This document shows, in pieces, positions 13,565 to 21,248 of a DNA stretch of 31,261 nt. This DNA comes from an uncultured Acetatifactor sp. (GTDB lineage: Bacteria > Bacillota > Clostridia > Lachnospirales > Lachnospiraceae). Made by a program: the position numbers and the translations under genes. Each line of letters starts with the position of its first letter. Positions within the stretch are counted from its first letter, which is position 1. The notes below the pieces were generated by a model that worked only from the letters and a program-made list of their open reading frames with translations, ran no database searches and was not told the origin of the DNA. Location of the stretch: positions 1 to 31,261 of the forward strand of contig CAJUFI010000055.1 of assembly GCA_910585665.1 (NCBI GenBank), given 5' to 3'.

Positions 13565-14746
13565 TCACCCTTCCGCTATCACCAGTTCTTTCGTCTCAAG
13601 CGCGGTCTTCACCAGCTGGTCTATCTTTTCGTCCAGATTTTGCTCATGGCGGCGGATGACCTTCACATTGGGCTTCGTCACCGGATGCTTCGCCACGAAG
13701 ATGGTGCAGCAGTCCTCGTAGGGCAGGATGGAGGTCTCGAAGGTCCCGATCCGCCCGGCCACCTCCACAATCTCCTGCTTGTCGAACCCAATCAGCGGCC
13801 GGTACACCGGCAGCTGGCAGACCTCATTGGTAGCCGCCAAAGACTGCATGGTCTGAGAAGCCACCTGTCCGATGCTTTCCCCCGTGACCAGCCCCAGGCA
13901 CCCGGTCTCAACGGCAATGGCCTCCGCGATCCGCATCATATACCGGCGCATGATGATGGTCAGCTCCTCGTGGGGGCATTTTTCATGAATATAGAGCTGA
14001 ATATCCGTGAAATTGATGATGTGGAGCCAGATAGGGCCCACATACCTGGACACAATCTTCGCCAGGTCCACCACCTTCTGCTTCGCCCACTCGCTGGTGT
14101 AAGGCGGCGCATGGAAATAGACCGCGTCCAGCTTCACCCCCCGCTTCGCTATCATATATCCCGCCACCGGGGAATCGATGCCGCCGGACAGGAGCAGCAT
14201 GGCCTTGCCGCCCGTTCCCACGGGCATCCCGCCCGGCCCCGGAATGGTCTCCGAATAAATGTATATTTTTTCACGGATTTCCACGTTCAGCAGTATCTCC
14301 GGCTCGTGCACGTCCACGGACATCTCCGGATAAGCCTGGAGGATAGCCTCCCCCAGCGCCGCATTGATTTCCATGGATTCCATGGGATACTCCTTGCGGG
14401 CCCGCCTGGAATGCACCTTGAACGTCCTGTGCTTGTCCGGATACACCTCGTCCACATAGGCAAGTATCCGCTCCTTCAGCTTCCCGAACCCCTCATCCTC
14501 CACATAGACCACAGGACAGATGCCGGAAATGCCGAAGACATTCTTGAGCTTGTCCACCGCCTCCTCAAAATCGAACTCCCCCTGGGCCTCCACATAAATG
14601 CGGCCCTGGGACTTATGAATCGAAAACTCCCCCTGGCACTTCTTCAGGGCGAACTTCATCTGATGCACCAAAGCATCCTCAAACAGATACCGATTCTTCC
14701 CCTTGACGCCAATCTCCGCATATTTTATCAAAAAAGCTCTGAACAT
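13565..14746 (-). CDS. thiI: tRNA 4-thiouridine synthetase ThiI
   Basis: 393 aa. The enzyme adenylates U8 of tRNA and transfers sulfur to give 4-thiouridine; it also takes part in thiazole synthesis in many bacteria. The N-terminal ferredoxin-like/THUMP region (about 1-165) has IKYAEIGVKGKNR. The PP-loop ATP motif is SGGIDS (187-192). The C-terminal end has YEDCCTIFVAKHP (Cys346/347). There is no C-terminal rhodanese domain, as in most Firmicutes, where a dedicated NifS-type desulfurase supplies sulfur; that gene is directly upstream here. The ATG at 14746 is used, since the in-frame start at 14767 would be TTG. It converges on the HPr-like gene. Confidence 0.95.
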   Translation of the reverse strand: MFRAFLIKYAEIGVKGKNRYLFEDALVHQMKFALKKCQGEFSIHKSQGRIYVEAQGEFDFEEAVDKLKNVFGISGICPVVYVEDEGFGKLKERILAYVDEVYPDKHRTFKVHSRRARKEYPMESMEINAALGEAILQAYPEMSVDVHEPEILLNVEIREKIYIYSETIPGPGGMPVGTGGKAMLLLSGGIDSPVAGYMIAKRGVKLDAVYFHAPPYTSEWAKQKVVDLAKIVSRYVGPIWLHIINFTDIQLYIHEKCPHEELTIIMRRYMMRIAEAIAVETGCLGLVTGESIGQVASQTMQSLAATNEVCQLPVYRPLIGFDKQEIVEVAGRIGTFETSILPYEDCCTIFVAKHPVTKPNVKVIRRHEQNLDEKIDQLVKTALETKELVIAEG

Positions 14747-14853
14747 AATCCACCCTTTCTCCCTCAAACACTTCCCGGGCCCTGCCGCCCCGCCTATCTG
14801 CGCCAGCCCCCAATCCCCAAACCGCCGCCTCGGACATCCTTCCGCGCGGAACC

Positions 14854-14886
14854 GGCTCGCAGAGCGAACTTGGCCGCCTGCGAGCC
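14854..14886. repeat. Extragenic hairpin, loose relative of copies A and B
   Basis: GGCTCGCAG (14854-14862) and CTGCGAGCC (14878-14886) are perfect 9-bp inverted arms enclosing AGCGAA. The outline GGCT(C/T)GC...GAGCGAA...GC(A/G)AGCC resembles the inner hairpin of copies A and B. It lies between the desulfurase and thiI, with no T-run, so it could shape mRNA processing within this operon. Confidence 0.5.
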
Positions 14887-14896
14887 TTTCGCGCTT

Positions 14897-16069
14897 TTAG
14901 GATCTGCGGGTATATTTGCGCAGCACAGGAATTTTATCATACATAGCCCTCAATGTATAGTCCAATTCTTCCTGCGTGGTATATACCGAAAAGCTGAAGC
15001 GTATCGTGGATTCCAAAAGCGGCTTCCCGATGCCGATGGCCTTCAGCGTAGCCGAGGGCTGGGGCTTGCGGGCGGCGCAGGCGCTTCCCGCGGACACGTA
15101 GATCCCCGCCTCCTCCAGAGCGTGCAGCAGCACTTCGCTGCGGACGCCGCTCACCGATACGCTGACGATGTGGGGAGCCGTCCCCCCGCCGTCCGGCTCT
15201 CCCGGCAGCAGTCCGTTGATCGTCACGCCCTCCAGCCGCCGGATCCCGTCCATGAAATATTTCTTGCATTGGTACAGCCGCCTCACATCGTCCTCATAAT
15301 GGTCGTAGAGAAGCTGGGCCGCTTTGGCGAAGCCTGCGATCCCGGGCACATTGTCCGTGCCGGAGCGAAGGTTCTTCTGCTGGCCCCCGCCGTACAGAAT
15401 CGGCTGAATCTTCACCCTTTCATCAATATACAGCAGCCCTATCCCCTTCGGCCCGTGAATCTTGTGCCCGCTGACGGACAGCAGGTCGATGCCCATCCTC
15501 TTGGGGTAAATCTTCGCTTTTCCGAAGCCCTGCACCGCGTCTACATGGAACAGCGCCAGAGGGTTCCTGCGCTTTACCACAGCCGCCGCCTCCGCCACGG
15601 GCTCCAACGCCCCGATTTCGTTGTTGGTATGCATGATGGACACCAAAATGGTATCCTGGGTCACGGCCCGCTGCAGATCCTCCAGGGATATCAGGCCATG
15701 GGCATTCACCGGCAGATAGGTCACCTGGTAGCCCACGGATTCCAGATAGCGCATGGTGTTCAGGACGGCAGGGTGCTCTATCTGGGTGGTGACCAGATGC
15801 TTCCCCCGCCTGGCGTTGGCCCGGGCACAGCCGATCAGCGCCAGATTGTCCGATTCCGTACCGCCGGAGGTGAAGAAGATCTCTTTCTCGTTCACTTTCA
15901 AAATCCTGGCAAAGGTGTCCCTGGCACCGCGCAGATATTGCTCCGCCTGCATCCCCTTCACATGGAGGCTGGAGGGATTGCCGTAATCCTCGCACATGAT
16001 TTTCGTCATCAACTCCGCCACCTCAGGGAAGACTCTGGTCGTAGCGGAATTGTCCAAATATATCTCCAT
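14897..16069 (-). CDS. Cysteine desulfurase (NifS/IscS-like, partner of ThiI)
   Basis: 390 aa, a PLP enzyme that takes sulfur from cysteine. It begins MEIYLDNSATTRVFPEV. It has TSGGTESDNLAL for cofactor binding, HVDAVQGFGK, the PLP lysine in SVSGHKIHGPKG (K203) and the persulfide-carrying cysteine in VSAGSACAARK (C331). Its position just ahead of thiI matches the NifZ-ThiI pair of B. subtilis, so delivery of sulfur for 4-thiouridine is the likely main job. AAGGAGCG precedes the ATG. It sits 138 bp behind rsmE. Confidence 0.94.
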   Translation of the reverse strand: MEIYLDNSATTRVFPEVAELMTKIMCEDYGNPSSLHVKGMQAEQYLRGARDTFARILKVNEKEIFFTSGGTESDNLALIGCARANARRGKHLVTTQIEHPAVLNTMRYLESVGYQVTYLPVNAHGLISLEDLQRAVTQDTILVSIMHTNNEIGALEPVAEAAAVVKRRNPLALFHVDAVQGFGKAKIYPKRMGIDLLSVSGHKIHGPKGIGLLYIDERVKIQPILYGGGQQKNLRSGTDNVPGIAGFAKAAQLLYDHYEDDVRRLYQCKKYFMDGIRRLEGVTINGLLPGEPDGGGTAPHIVSVSVSGVRSEVLLHALEEAGIYVSAGSACAARKPQPSATLKAIGIGKPLLESTIRFSFSVYTTQEELDYTLRAMYDKIPVLRKYTRRS

Positions 16070-16207
16070 GATTTCGCTCCTTTATCAAATCAGACCGAAA
16101 CTCCCGGCCATGGCCGCCGTCCCGGGTCCCACCGCCGGAAGCGTCACAGTCTAGTTACTTTATCATATGCCAAAGCTTCTGTCCCTGTCCCTGCCGTTTT
16201 GCGGAAC

Positions 16208-16951
16208 TTACGCCTCCAGCAGATACATCATCCAGGACAGCACGGCCAGCCCTGCCGTCTCCGTCCTTAGGATGCGCTTTCCCAGGGTGATGGGCTCCAC
16301 GCCTTCCGCCAGCGCCAACCCAATCTCCGCCTCCTCAAAGCCGCCCTCCGGGCCGATGAACACCGCCACGCTCTGTCCCGGCCCTATCCCCTCCAGCAGC
16401 CTCCTGGTCCGGGCCATGTCCTCCGCAAGCTCATAGGGAATCAGCTTCACGTCCATCCGGGAAGCCGTCCGGACCGCCTGGGCAAAGGAAAGCACCTCCG
16501 CCACCTCCGGCACTATGGCCCGCCTGCTCTGCTTTGCCGCGGCCTGGGCGACGCCCTGCCAGCGGGCGGTCTTTGCGGCGGCCTTCTTCCCGTCCAGCTT
16601 CACCACACAGCGGGCGGCGGCCACGGGAATCACCTGATGGACCCCCAGTTCCACCGCCTTCTGGACAATCAGCTCCATCTTGTCCCCCTTGGGCAGCCCC
16701 TGGAACAGGTAAATCCTGGCAGGCAGCTCCACATTGTCCTCCTTGATGAAGCGCAGCTCACAGAGAATCTCCTCTCCCAGCGAAAGGATGCCGCAGCGGT
16801 ACTCTCTGCCGTCCGGGCCTCCTCTGACGGACAGCTCCTCCCCCGGCTTCATCCGCAGCACATTCCGGATATGGTTCACGTCCGGGCCCGTAATTATGAC
16901 ACGTTTGTCAGAAATATTGATCTGTGACGGTTCTACGAAAAATTGGTACAT
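16208..16951 (-). CDS. rsmE: 16S rRNA (uracil-1498-N3)-methyltransferase
   Basis: 247 aa, standard RsmE length. A SPOUT-class enzyme that methylates U1498 of 16S rRNA. The N-terminal PUA-like part begins MYQFFVEPSQI and has DVNHIRNVLRMKPGEE. The SPOUT knot has QGLPKGDKMELIVQKAVELG, AKQSRRAIVPEV, FIGPEGGFEEAEI and GKRILRTETAGLAVL. GGGAGAGGG precedes the ATG. It follows prmA by 55 bp, a pairing common in Firmicutes, where prmA-rsmE often lie just behind dnaJ. Confidence 0.96.
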   Translation of the reverse strand: MYQFFVEPSQINISDKRVIITGPDVNHIRNVLRMKPGEELSVRGGPDGREYRCGILSLGEEILCELRFIKEDNVELPARIYLFQGLPKGDKMELIVQKAVELGVHQVIPVAAARCVVKLDGKKAAAKTARWQGVAQAAAKQSRRAIVPEVAEVLSFAQAVRTASRMDVKLIPYELAEDMARTRRLLEGIGPGQSVAVFIGPEGGFEEAEIGLALAEGVEPITLGKRILRTETAGLAVLSWMMYLLEA

Positions 16952-17006
16952 GTCCCTCTCCCGAATTTACGCCATGTTTCACGCCTGCCCCGGCAGCTCT
17001 TGCGGC

Positions 17007-17999
17007 TCATGCTAGCGGCTTCTGCGCCGTCACATTGACCCACTCCCCCTGACGGTTCACCTCCAGCACCTTCAGGCCCGCCGCTTTCACGGCTTCCGCC
17101 ACAGCCTCTTCCCTGTCGTCTATGATGCCGGAAGTAATGTAGATTCCGCCCGGCTTCAGCTGATCCACAATCACCGGGGTCAGCGGCACCAGCACCTCCG
17201 CCAGGATGTTGGCCGCCACGATATCGTAGCACCCATAGCCCACCCGGTCCCGCACCTCTTGGTCCGTGATGATATTGCCTGTCAGCATCTCGAACCGGGA
17301 AGGGTCGATGCCGTTGGTCTCGGAGTTGGCTGCCACCGCCTCCACCGCGCAGGGATCCAGATCCGTCCCCACCGCGTGCCCGGCCCCGAACATCAGGGAG
17401 AGGATTGAAAGGATGCCGCTGCCCGTCCCCACGTCCAGCAGCCGGGCGCCGGGCGTCATGTACTTGCGCAGCTGCCGGACGCACAGCTGGGTGGTCTCGT
17501 GCATCCCCGTGCCGAAAGCCGTCCCGGGGTCGATGTGCAGCACCATCCGGTCCCTGTCCTCCGCTTTGACGTCCTCCCAGGAAGGAATCACCAGTATATC
17601 GTCTATATAGAACTGGTGGAAATACTGCTTCCAGTTGTTGATCCAGTCAATGTCCTCCGTCTCGTCCAACGTGACGCTGCCCTCCCCGATGTCGCAGAAC
17701 TGTCGAAGGTCCTCCAGCTCCTGGCGCACCTGCTCCAGGACAGCCTCCGCGTCCGTGCGCTCCCCCAGGACTTCCAGGCTGCCGTCCTCTTTCTCCTCCA
17801 CGAAAAAGCTCAGGTAAGCGATGCCATCGTCCTCCGGCCCCTCCGGCAGGATGTCTACGAACATCTGTTCTTTCTCCAGGGCCGTGAGGGGTATCTTATC
17901 CTCAATCTGCGCCCCTTCCAGGCCTATGTCATAGAGGGTGCTGATGATGATGTCTTCCGCATCGGTTATTGTCTTTACCTTGAATTTCTTCCATTTCAT
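17007..17999 (-). CDS. prmA: Ribosomal protein L11 methyltransferase
   Basis: 330 aa. PrmA trimethylates L11 at several positions. The N-terminal substrate domain begins MKWKKFKVKTITDAEDII and shows the Clostridia-type acidic insertion. The SAM domain has PGTAFGTGMHETTQLC, LLDVGTGSGILSIL and a DIVAANILAEVLVPL block equivalent to the NxLA motif. ATG at 17999 has GAGGAG nine bases upstream; an in-frame GTG at 18020 would overlap the preceding gene and is less likely. Starts 17 bp behind the O-antigen-ligase-like gene, so co-transcription is likely. Confidence 0.95.
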   Translation of the reverse strand: MKWKKFKVKTITDAEDIIISTLYDIGLEGAQIEDKIPLTALEKEQMFVDILPEGPEDDGIAYLSFFVEEKEDGSLEVLGERTDAEAVLEQVRQELEDLRQFCDIGEGSVTLDETEDIDWINNWKQYFHQFYIDDILVIPSWEDVKAEDRDRMVLHIDPGTAFGTGMHETTQLCVRQLRKYMTPGARLLDVGTGSGILSILSLMFGAGHAVGTDLDPCAVEAVAANSETNGIDPSRFEMLTGNIITDQEVRDRVGYGCYDIVAANILAEVLVPLTPVIVDQLKPGGIYITSGIIDDREEAVAEAVKAAGLKVLEVNRQGEWVNVTAQKPLA

Positions 18000-18016
18000 A
18001 CATCCATTCTCCTCGC

Positions 18017-19642
18017 TCACGCTTCTTTCGATTCCCGGCGGGCCCGCGCCCTCTGCTCACACACCCCAAGCACAAGGAACAGCAGCGGCGTGTTCAGCAC
18101 CTGCTGGAAGCTGATCAGGCTGTGAATCCCGTACATGGCGATGGCCAGCGGCCCCAGCCAGTCAAAAACCTCCGGCCTGCCAGGGATCCCCTCGCCGGCA
18201 AAGGCCTCGCTGTCCCTCCGCCCCCAGGGCGCATACCGCACCCATCCCGTCAGGAAAATCGCCAGATAGCTCACAGTTCCCAGAATCCCCACATTGCACA
18301 GCTGGGTCAGCACTTCATTGTGGGCGTTGGTATACACGGCCCCGTCCCAATGGGTCCCCTGCCAGACGCTGGTCCCCGCGCCCAGCAGGCCATAGATTTC
18401 CTCCCCATAGCAGTCCGGCCCGGCCCCCAGCAACATGCCCTTCAAATCCGCCTGCCGGAACCCCTCCATGGAAATCCGCCACAGAAAGCCCCTGCCGCTG
18501 CCGAACTCGTCATCAATCCCATGAACCACCACATAAAAGACCGCCGCAGCAATCCCCCCAGCCATGACACATATCAATACTGCCCTGACGCCTCTGCGCC
18601 GCAGCAGCCTGCCGGCAGCCTCCCCTCTCCGCACAAACAGAAAGTACATCGCCCCGCAGACAACGGCCCCGATGATCCAGACCGGCCATCCCGCCTGTCT
18701 GAAGACATCTCCATCTTCCACCACGGCCGCCTTGCTGCTGCGCAGCTCCATCAGCAGCCCCATCACCGACATGCCCAGGAAAAACCCTGTCAACAGCCGC
18801 CACATTTTCCTGCGCACCCAGGTCTGCCCCCATCCCGTCGACATACATAGGATGACACAGACCGCCAGGATCAGATGCCCCCCTTGACTGCCCTGCACGC
18901 CCAGCAGCACAAAAGCGGCCAATGCAGCCACATACAAAAACGCCTCAGCCCATCGCCGTTCTGTCTCCAGATAATGTGCCGCCAGCAAGGCCAGCGCTAC
19001 GCTGTAATAGCCGCACAGCCAGTTAATGTTCCCCAGGGTGGACAGCATGTGGCTGTACTCCCAGTCCCCCTGGCTCCAGTAGGCCAGAAGCCCCAGCGGG
19101 TCTATCCCCAGGCGGTGCAGCAACCCGAACAAAGTCACCAGGCACACAGCCGCCTCCCCCAGATACAGAGGAATCCGATTCCCGTCATACCGCCTGGACA
19201 CAAAGAAATAAATCCCCACAAACATCAGCTGGGCAACCGCCCCCATGCGCCAGCCCTCATAGCCCTCCCAGGCCAGCCTGCCGTATCCGCTGCAAAGGGC
19301 CGAGAGCAGCACGCAGACGCCATAGCCTGCCACCGCCCAGTCCACCTTGTTGAAGGATGCCCTGCCGCCCCTCCCTGCGCCGTTTCCCGGGACAGCCTCC
19401 TTCCGCCTCCTGACCGCAAGCCCTATGCGCTCCAGCAGCGCACCAACAATCCAGCAGCCCAGGCAGAGGAGCGAGACCCTCTGGAACAGTTCATACTTCC
19501 TTTCGCCCAGCCTCCAGTAGTTTCCGCCGGTATGCAAAGGCAGCGCCACCAGCAAGGCAATCATGTATAGATAGCACAGATATTTCAAAAACTCGTTGTC
19601 CCTCTTCTCCATAGCCGCGTCGCTTTCCGCCTTCCTAACCAT
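18017..19642 (-). CDS. O-antigen ligase/polymerase family membrane protein (Wzy_C type)
   Basis: About 541 aa with roughly ten or more hydrophobic segments (for example YLCYLYMIALLVALPL near the N-terminus, FLYVAALAAFVLLGV mid-protein, and GPLAIAMYGIHSLISF near the end). Before the last segments lies a long outside loop with GAGPDCYGEEIY and TNAHNEVLTQLCNVGILG. The AHNE...GILG pattern marks the O-antigen ligase/Wzy_C family, which joins or extends surface glycans on the outer face of the membrane; the substrate is unknown. ATG at 19642 has AAGGTGG seven bases upstream; starts at 19669 and 19612 are weaker. It heads the prmA-rsmE-desulfurase-thiI run, an unusual partner for RNA-modification genes. 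Confidence 0.82.
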   Translation of the reverse strand: MVRKAESDAAMEKRDNEFLKYLCYLYMIALLVALPLHTGGNYWRLGERKYELFQRVSLLCLGCWIVGALLERIGLAVRRRKEAVPGNGAGRGGRASFNKVDWAVAGYGVCVLLSALCSGYGRLAWEGYEGWRMGAVAQLMFVGIYFFVSRRYDGNRIPLYLGEAAVCLVTLFGLLHRLGIDPLGLLAYWSQGDWEYSHMLSTLGNINWLCGYYSVALALLAAHYLETERRWAEAFLYVAALAAFVLLGVQGSQGGHLILAVCVILCMSTGWGQTWVRRKMWRLLTGFFLGMSVMGLLMELRSSKAAVVEDGDVFRQAGWPVWIIGAVVCGAMYFLFVRRGEAAGRLLRRRGVRAVLICVMAGGIAAAVFYVVVHGIDDEFGSGRGFLWRISMEGFRQADLKGMLLGAGPDCYGEEIYGLLGAGTSVWQGTHWDGAVYTNAHNEVLTQLCNVGILGTVSYLAIFLTGWVRYAPWGRRDSEAFAGEGIPGRPEVFDWLGPLAIAMYGIHSLISFQQVLNTPLLFLVLGVCEQRARARRESKEA

Positions 19643-19715
19643 GATAGACCACCTTGTCCGTCCTGTCAATGAAGCTTTTTACTTTATCCCATTGCAAGAC
19701 AGCCTCCGGGATATC

Positions 19716-19767
19716 GAAAAAAAGAAAAAGAAACCGGCATTCCGTCAAAGGGACATGCCTGGTTTCT
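19716..19767 (-). terminator. Terminator of the hrcA-grpE-dnaK-dnaJ operon
   Basis: On the minus strand a 12- to 13-bp stem (AGAAACC-GGCAT type arms, 19767-19755 with 19740-19729) has a 14-nt loop and is followed by a long T-rich run (TTTCTTTTTCTTTTTTT). It starts about 110 bp behind dnaJ and separates the heat-shock operon from the next gene. Confidence 0.88.
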
Positions 19768-19878
19768 TTCTGATCCATCCTCTATCTCAATCCTCTTTCA
19801 ACTGCTTCCATGCCTGAACCGCCTGTCTGTCCAACGTTCTATCCAATATTGCTCTCTCCGGAAATCTCCCGAAATCTA

Positions 19879-21054
19879 TTATTTCCAGAACTTTTTCTTC
19901 TTGCCTTCCTTAGGGCTCTCCTTGCCGTCGCCGCCGCGTTCCTGGTCCGCGGCAGGCTTTGCGGCGTTGAGGGTATTGCCCGTCAATTCGTCGAACTGGC
20001 GCAGCAGGTCCTTGGCCTCCTGCTTTAATTTATCGGGAACCTGGACCACCAACGTCACATAGTGGTCGCCCCGCACGTCCTTGTTCCGCCAGGAGGGCAC
20101 GCCCTTGCCCCGCAGACGTATCCTGGTATCCGTCTGGGTGCCGGCCTTCACGTCATAGATGACCTTGCCGTCCACCGTGTCAATCAATATCTCTCCGCCC
20201 AGCGCCGCCACCGCAAAGGACACCGGAACGGTAGAGTAAATATCGAAATCCTGCCTCTGGAAAATCGGATGGCGCCCCACGATGACCTCAATCAGCACAT
20301 CGCCCCTGGGTCCTCCATTGATGCCCGGCTCGCCCAGCCCCGGCATGCGCGTGGACTGGCCGTTGTCGATTCCCGCGGGGATATCGACGGAATACCGTTT
20401 CTTCATGGATATATATCCGGTTCCATGGCAGTCGACGCACTTGTCCTTGATGATCTTGCCGCTGCCCTGGCAGTCCGGACAGGTCTGCACGTTCCGGACC
20501 GTCCCGAACAGGGACTGCTGGGTGAACACCACCTGGCCCTTGCCGCCGCACTTAGGGCAGGTCTCAGGGCTGGTCCCGGGCTTGGCACCGGAACCGTTAC
20601 AGGTCTTACAGGTCTCCTTCACATTCAGCTCTATCTCTTTCTTACAGCCGAACACAGCTTCCTCAAAGGCAATACGGACGCTGGTGCGCAGGTTCGCCCC
20701 CTTCATGGGGCCGTTGCTGCGGCTCCTGCTCCGGCCGCCGCCGAACAGATCGCCGAAGATATCCCCGAAGATATCGCCGAAATCCGCCCCGCTGAAATCG
20801 AAGCCTCCTCCGCCCGCTCCGCCTTCAAAAGCGGCATGCCCGAACTGATCGTACTGCCTCCTCTTGTCAGGATCGCTCAGCACGGCATAGGCTTCCGAAG
20901 CCTCCTTGAATTTCTTTTCCGCCTCCGCGTCACCAGGATTCATGTCCGGATGGTACTTCTTCGCCAGAACGCGATATGCTTTTTTGATTGCAGCGTCATC
21001 TGCACCTTTATCTACGCCCAGGACTTCATAATAGTCCCGCTTCTGCTCCGCCAT
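19879..21054 (-). CDS. dnaJ: Chaperone DnaJ
   Basis: 391 aa. The J domain is at residues 5-70 with HPD at 35-37. A Gly/Phe-rich linker (about 73-107) includes a tandem DFGDIFGDIFGDLFGG stretch. The zinc domain is at about 149-213 with four CxxCxGxG-type repeats (CKTCNGSG, CPKCGGKG, CPDCQGSG, CVDCHGTG), and the C-terminal substrate domains follow. It stimulates DnaK ATPase and holds unfolded clients. The tail ends in a charged GKESPKEGKKKKFWK. ATG at 21054 has GAGGTG six bases upstream; the GTG three codons earlier is an alternative. Last gene of the heat-shock operon. Confidence 0.97.
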   Translation of the reverse strand: MAEQKRDYYEVLGVDKGADDAAIKKAYRVLAKKYHPDMNPGDAEAEKKFKEASEAYAVLSDPDKRRQYDQFGHAAFEGGAGGGGFDFSGADFGDIFGDIFGDLFGGGRSRSRSNGPMKGANLRTSVRIAFEEAVFGCKKEIELNVKETCKTCNGSGAKPGTSPETCPKCGGKGQVVFTQQSLFGTVRNVQTCPDCQGSGKIIKDKCVDCHGTGYISMKKRYSVDIPAGIDNGQSTRMPGLGEPGINGGPRGDVLIEVIVGRHPIFQRQDFDIYSTVPVSFAVAALGGEILIDTVDGKVIYDVKAGTQTDTRIRLRGKGVPSWRNKDVRGDHYVTLVVQVPDKLKQEAKDLLRQFDELTGNTLNAAKPAADQERGGDGKESPKEGKKKKFWK

Positions 21055-21167
21055 AGCAAACACCTCATCCTCAGAAATACATACTGTAACAGCTTATCAC
21101 ATTTCGCGGCCCGATTCAATCCCTATCGCAAAAAACCGGAGCAAACTGCCCGAAACCGTACCGCAGA

Positions 21168-21208
21168 AAATCTAAGCCAGCACTCCACAAAGCCACTGAC
21201 TTAGATTT
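21168..21208 (-). other. Stem-loop between dnaK and dnaJ
   Basis: Arms 21168-21180 and 21196-21208 pair at 12 of 13 positions (AAATCTAAG core) across a 15-nt loop, starting 41 bp behind the dnaK stop. On the minus strand only TTTTCTG follows, a short T-run, so it may be a partial terminator or processing site that lowers dnaJ relative to dnaK. Confidence 0.6.
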
Positions 21209-21248
21209 CCATCCAAATCCCTCAAACCATATCTTCAGGACATCCTGC

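Noticed and set aside
13508..16270. A 920-codon plus-strand open frame
   Set aside because: It is the antisense shadow of thiI and the cysteine desulfurase, caused by GC-rich third positions. Both minus-strand genes have clear family motifs.
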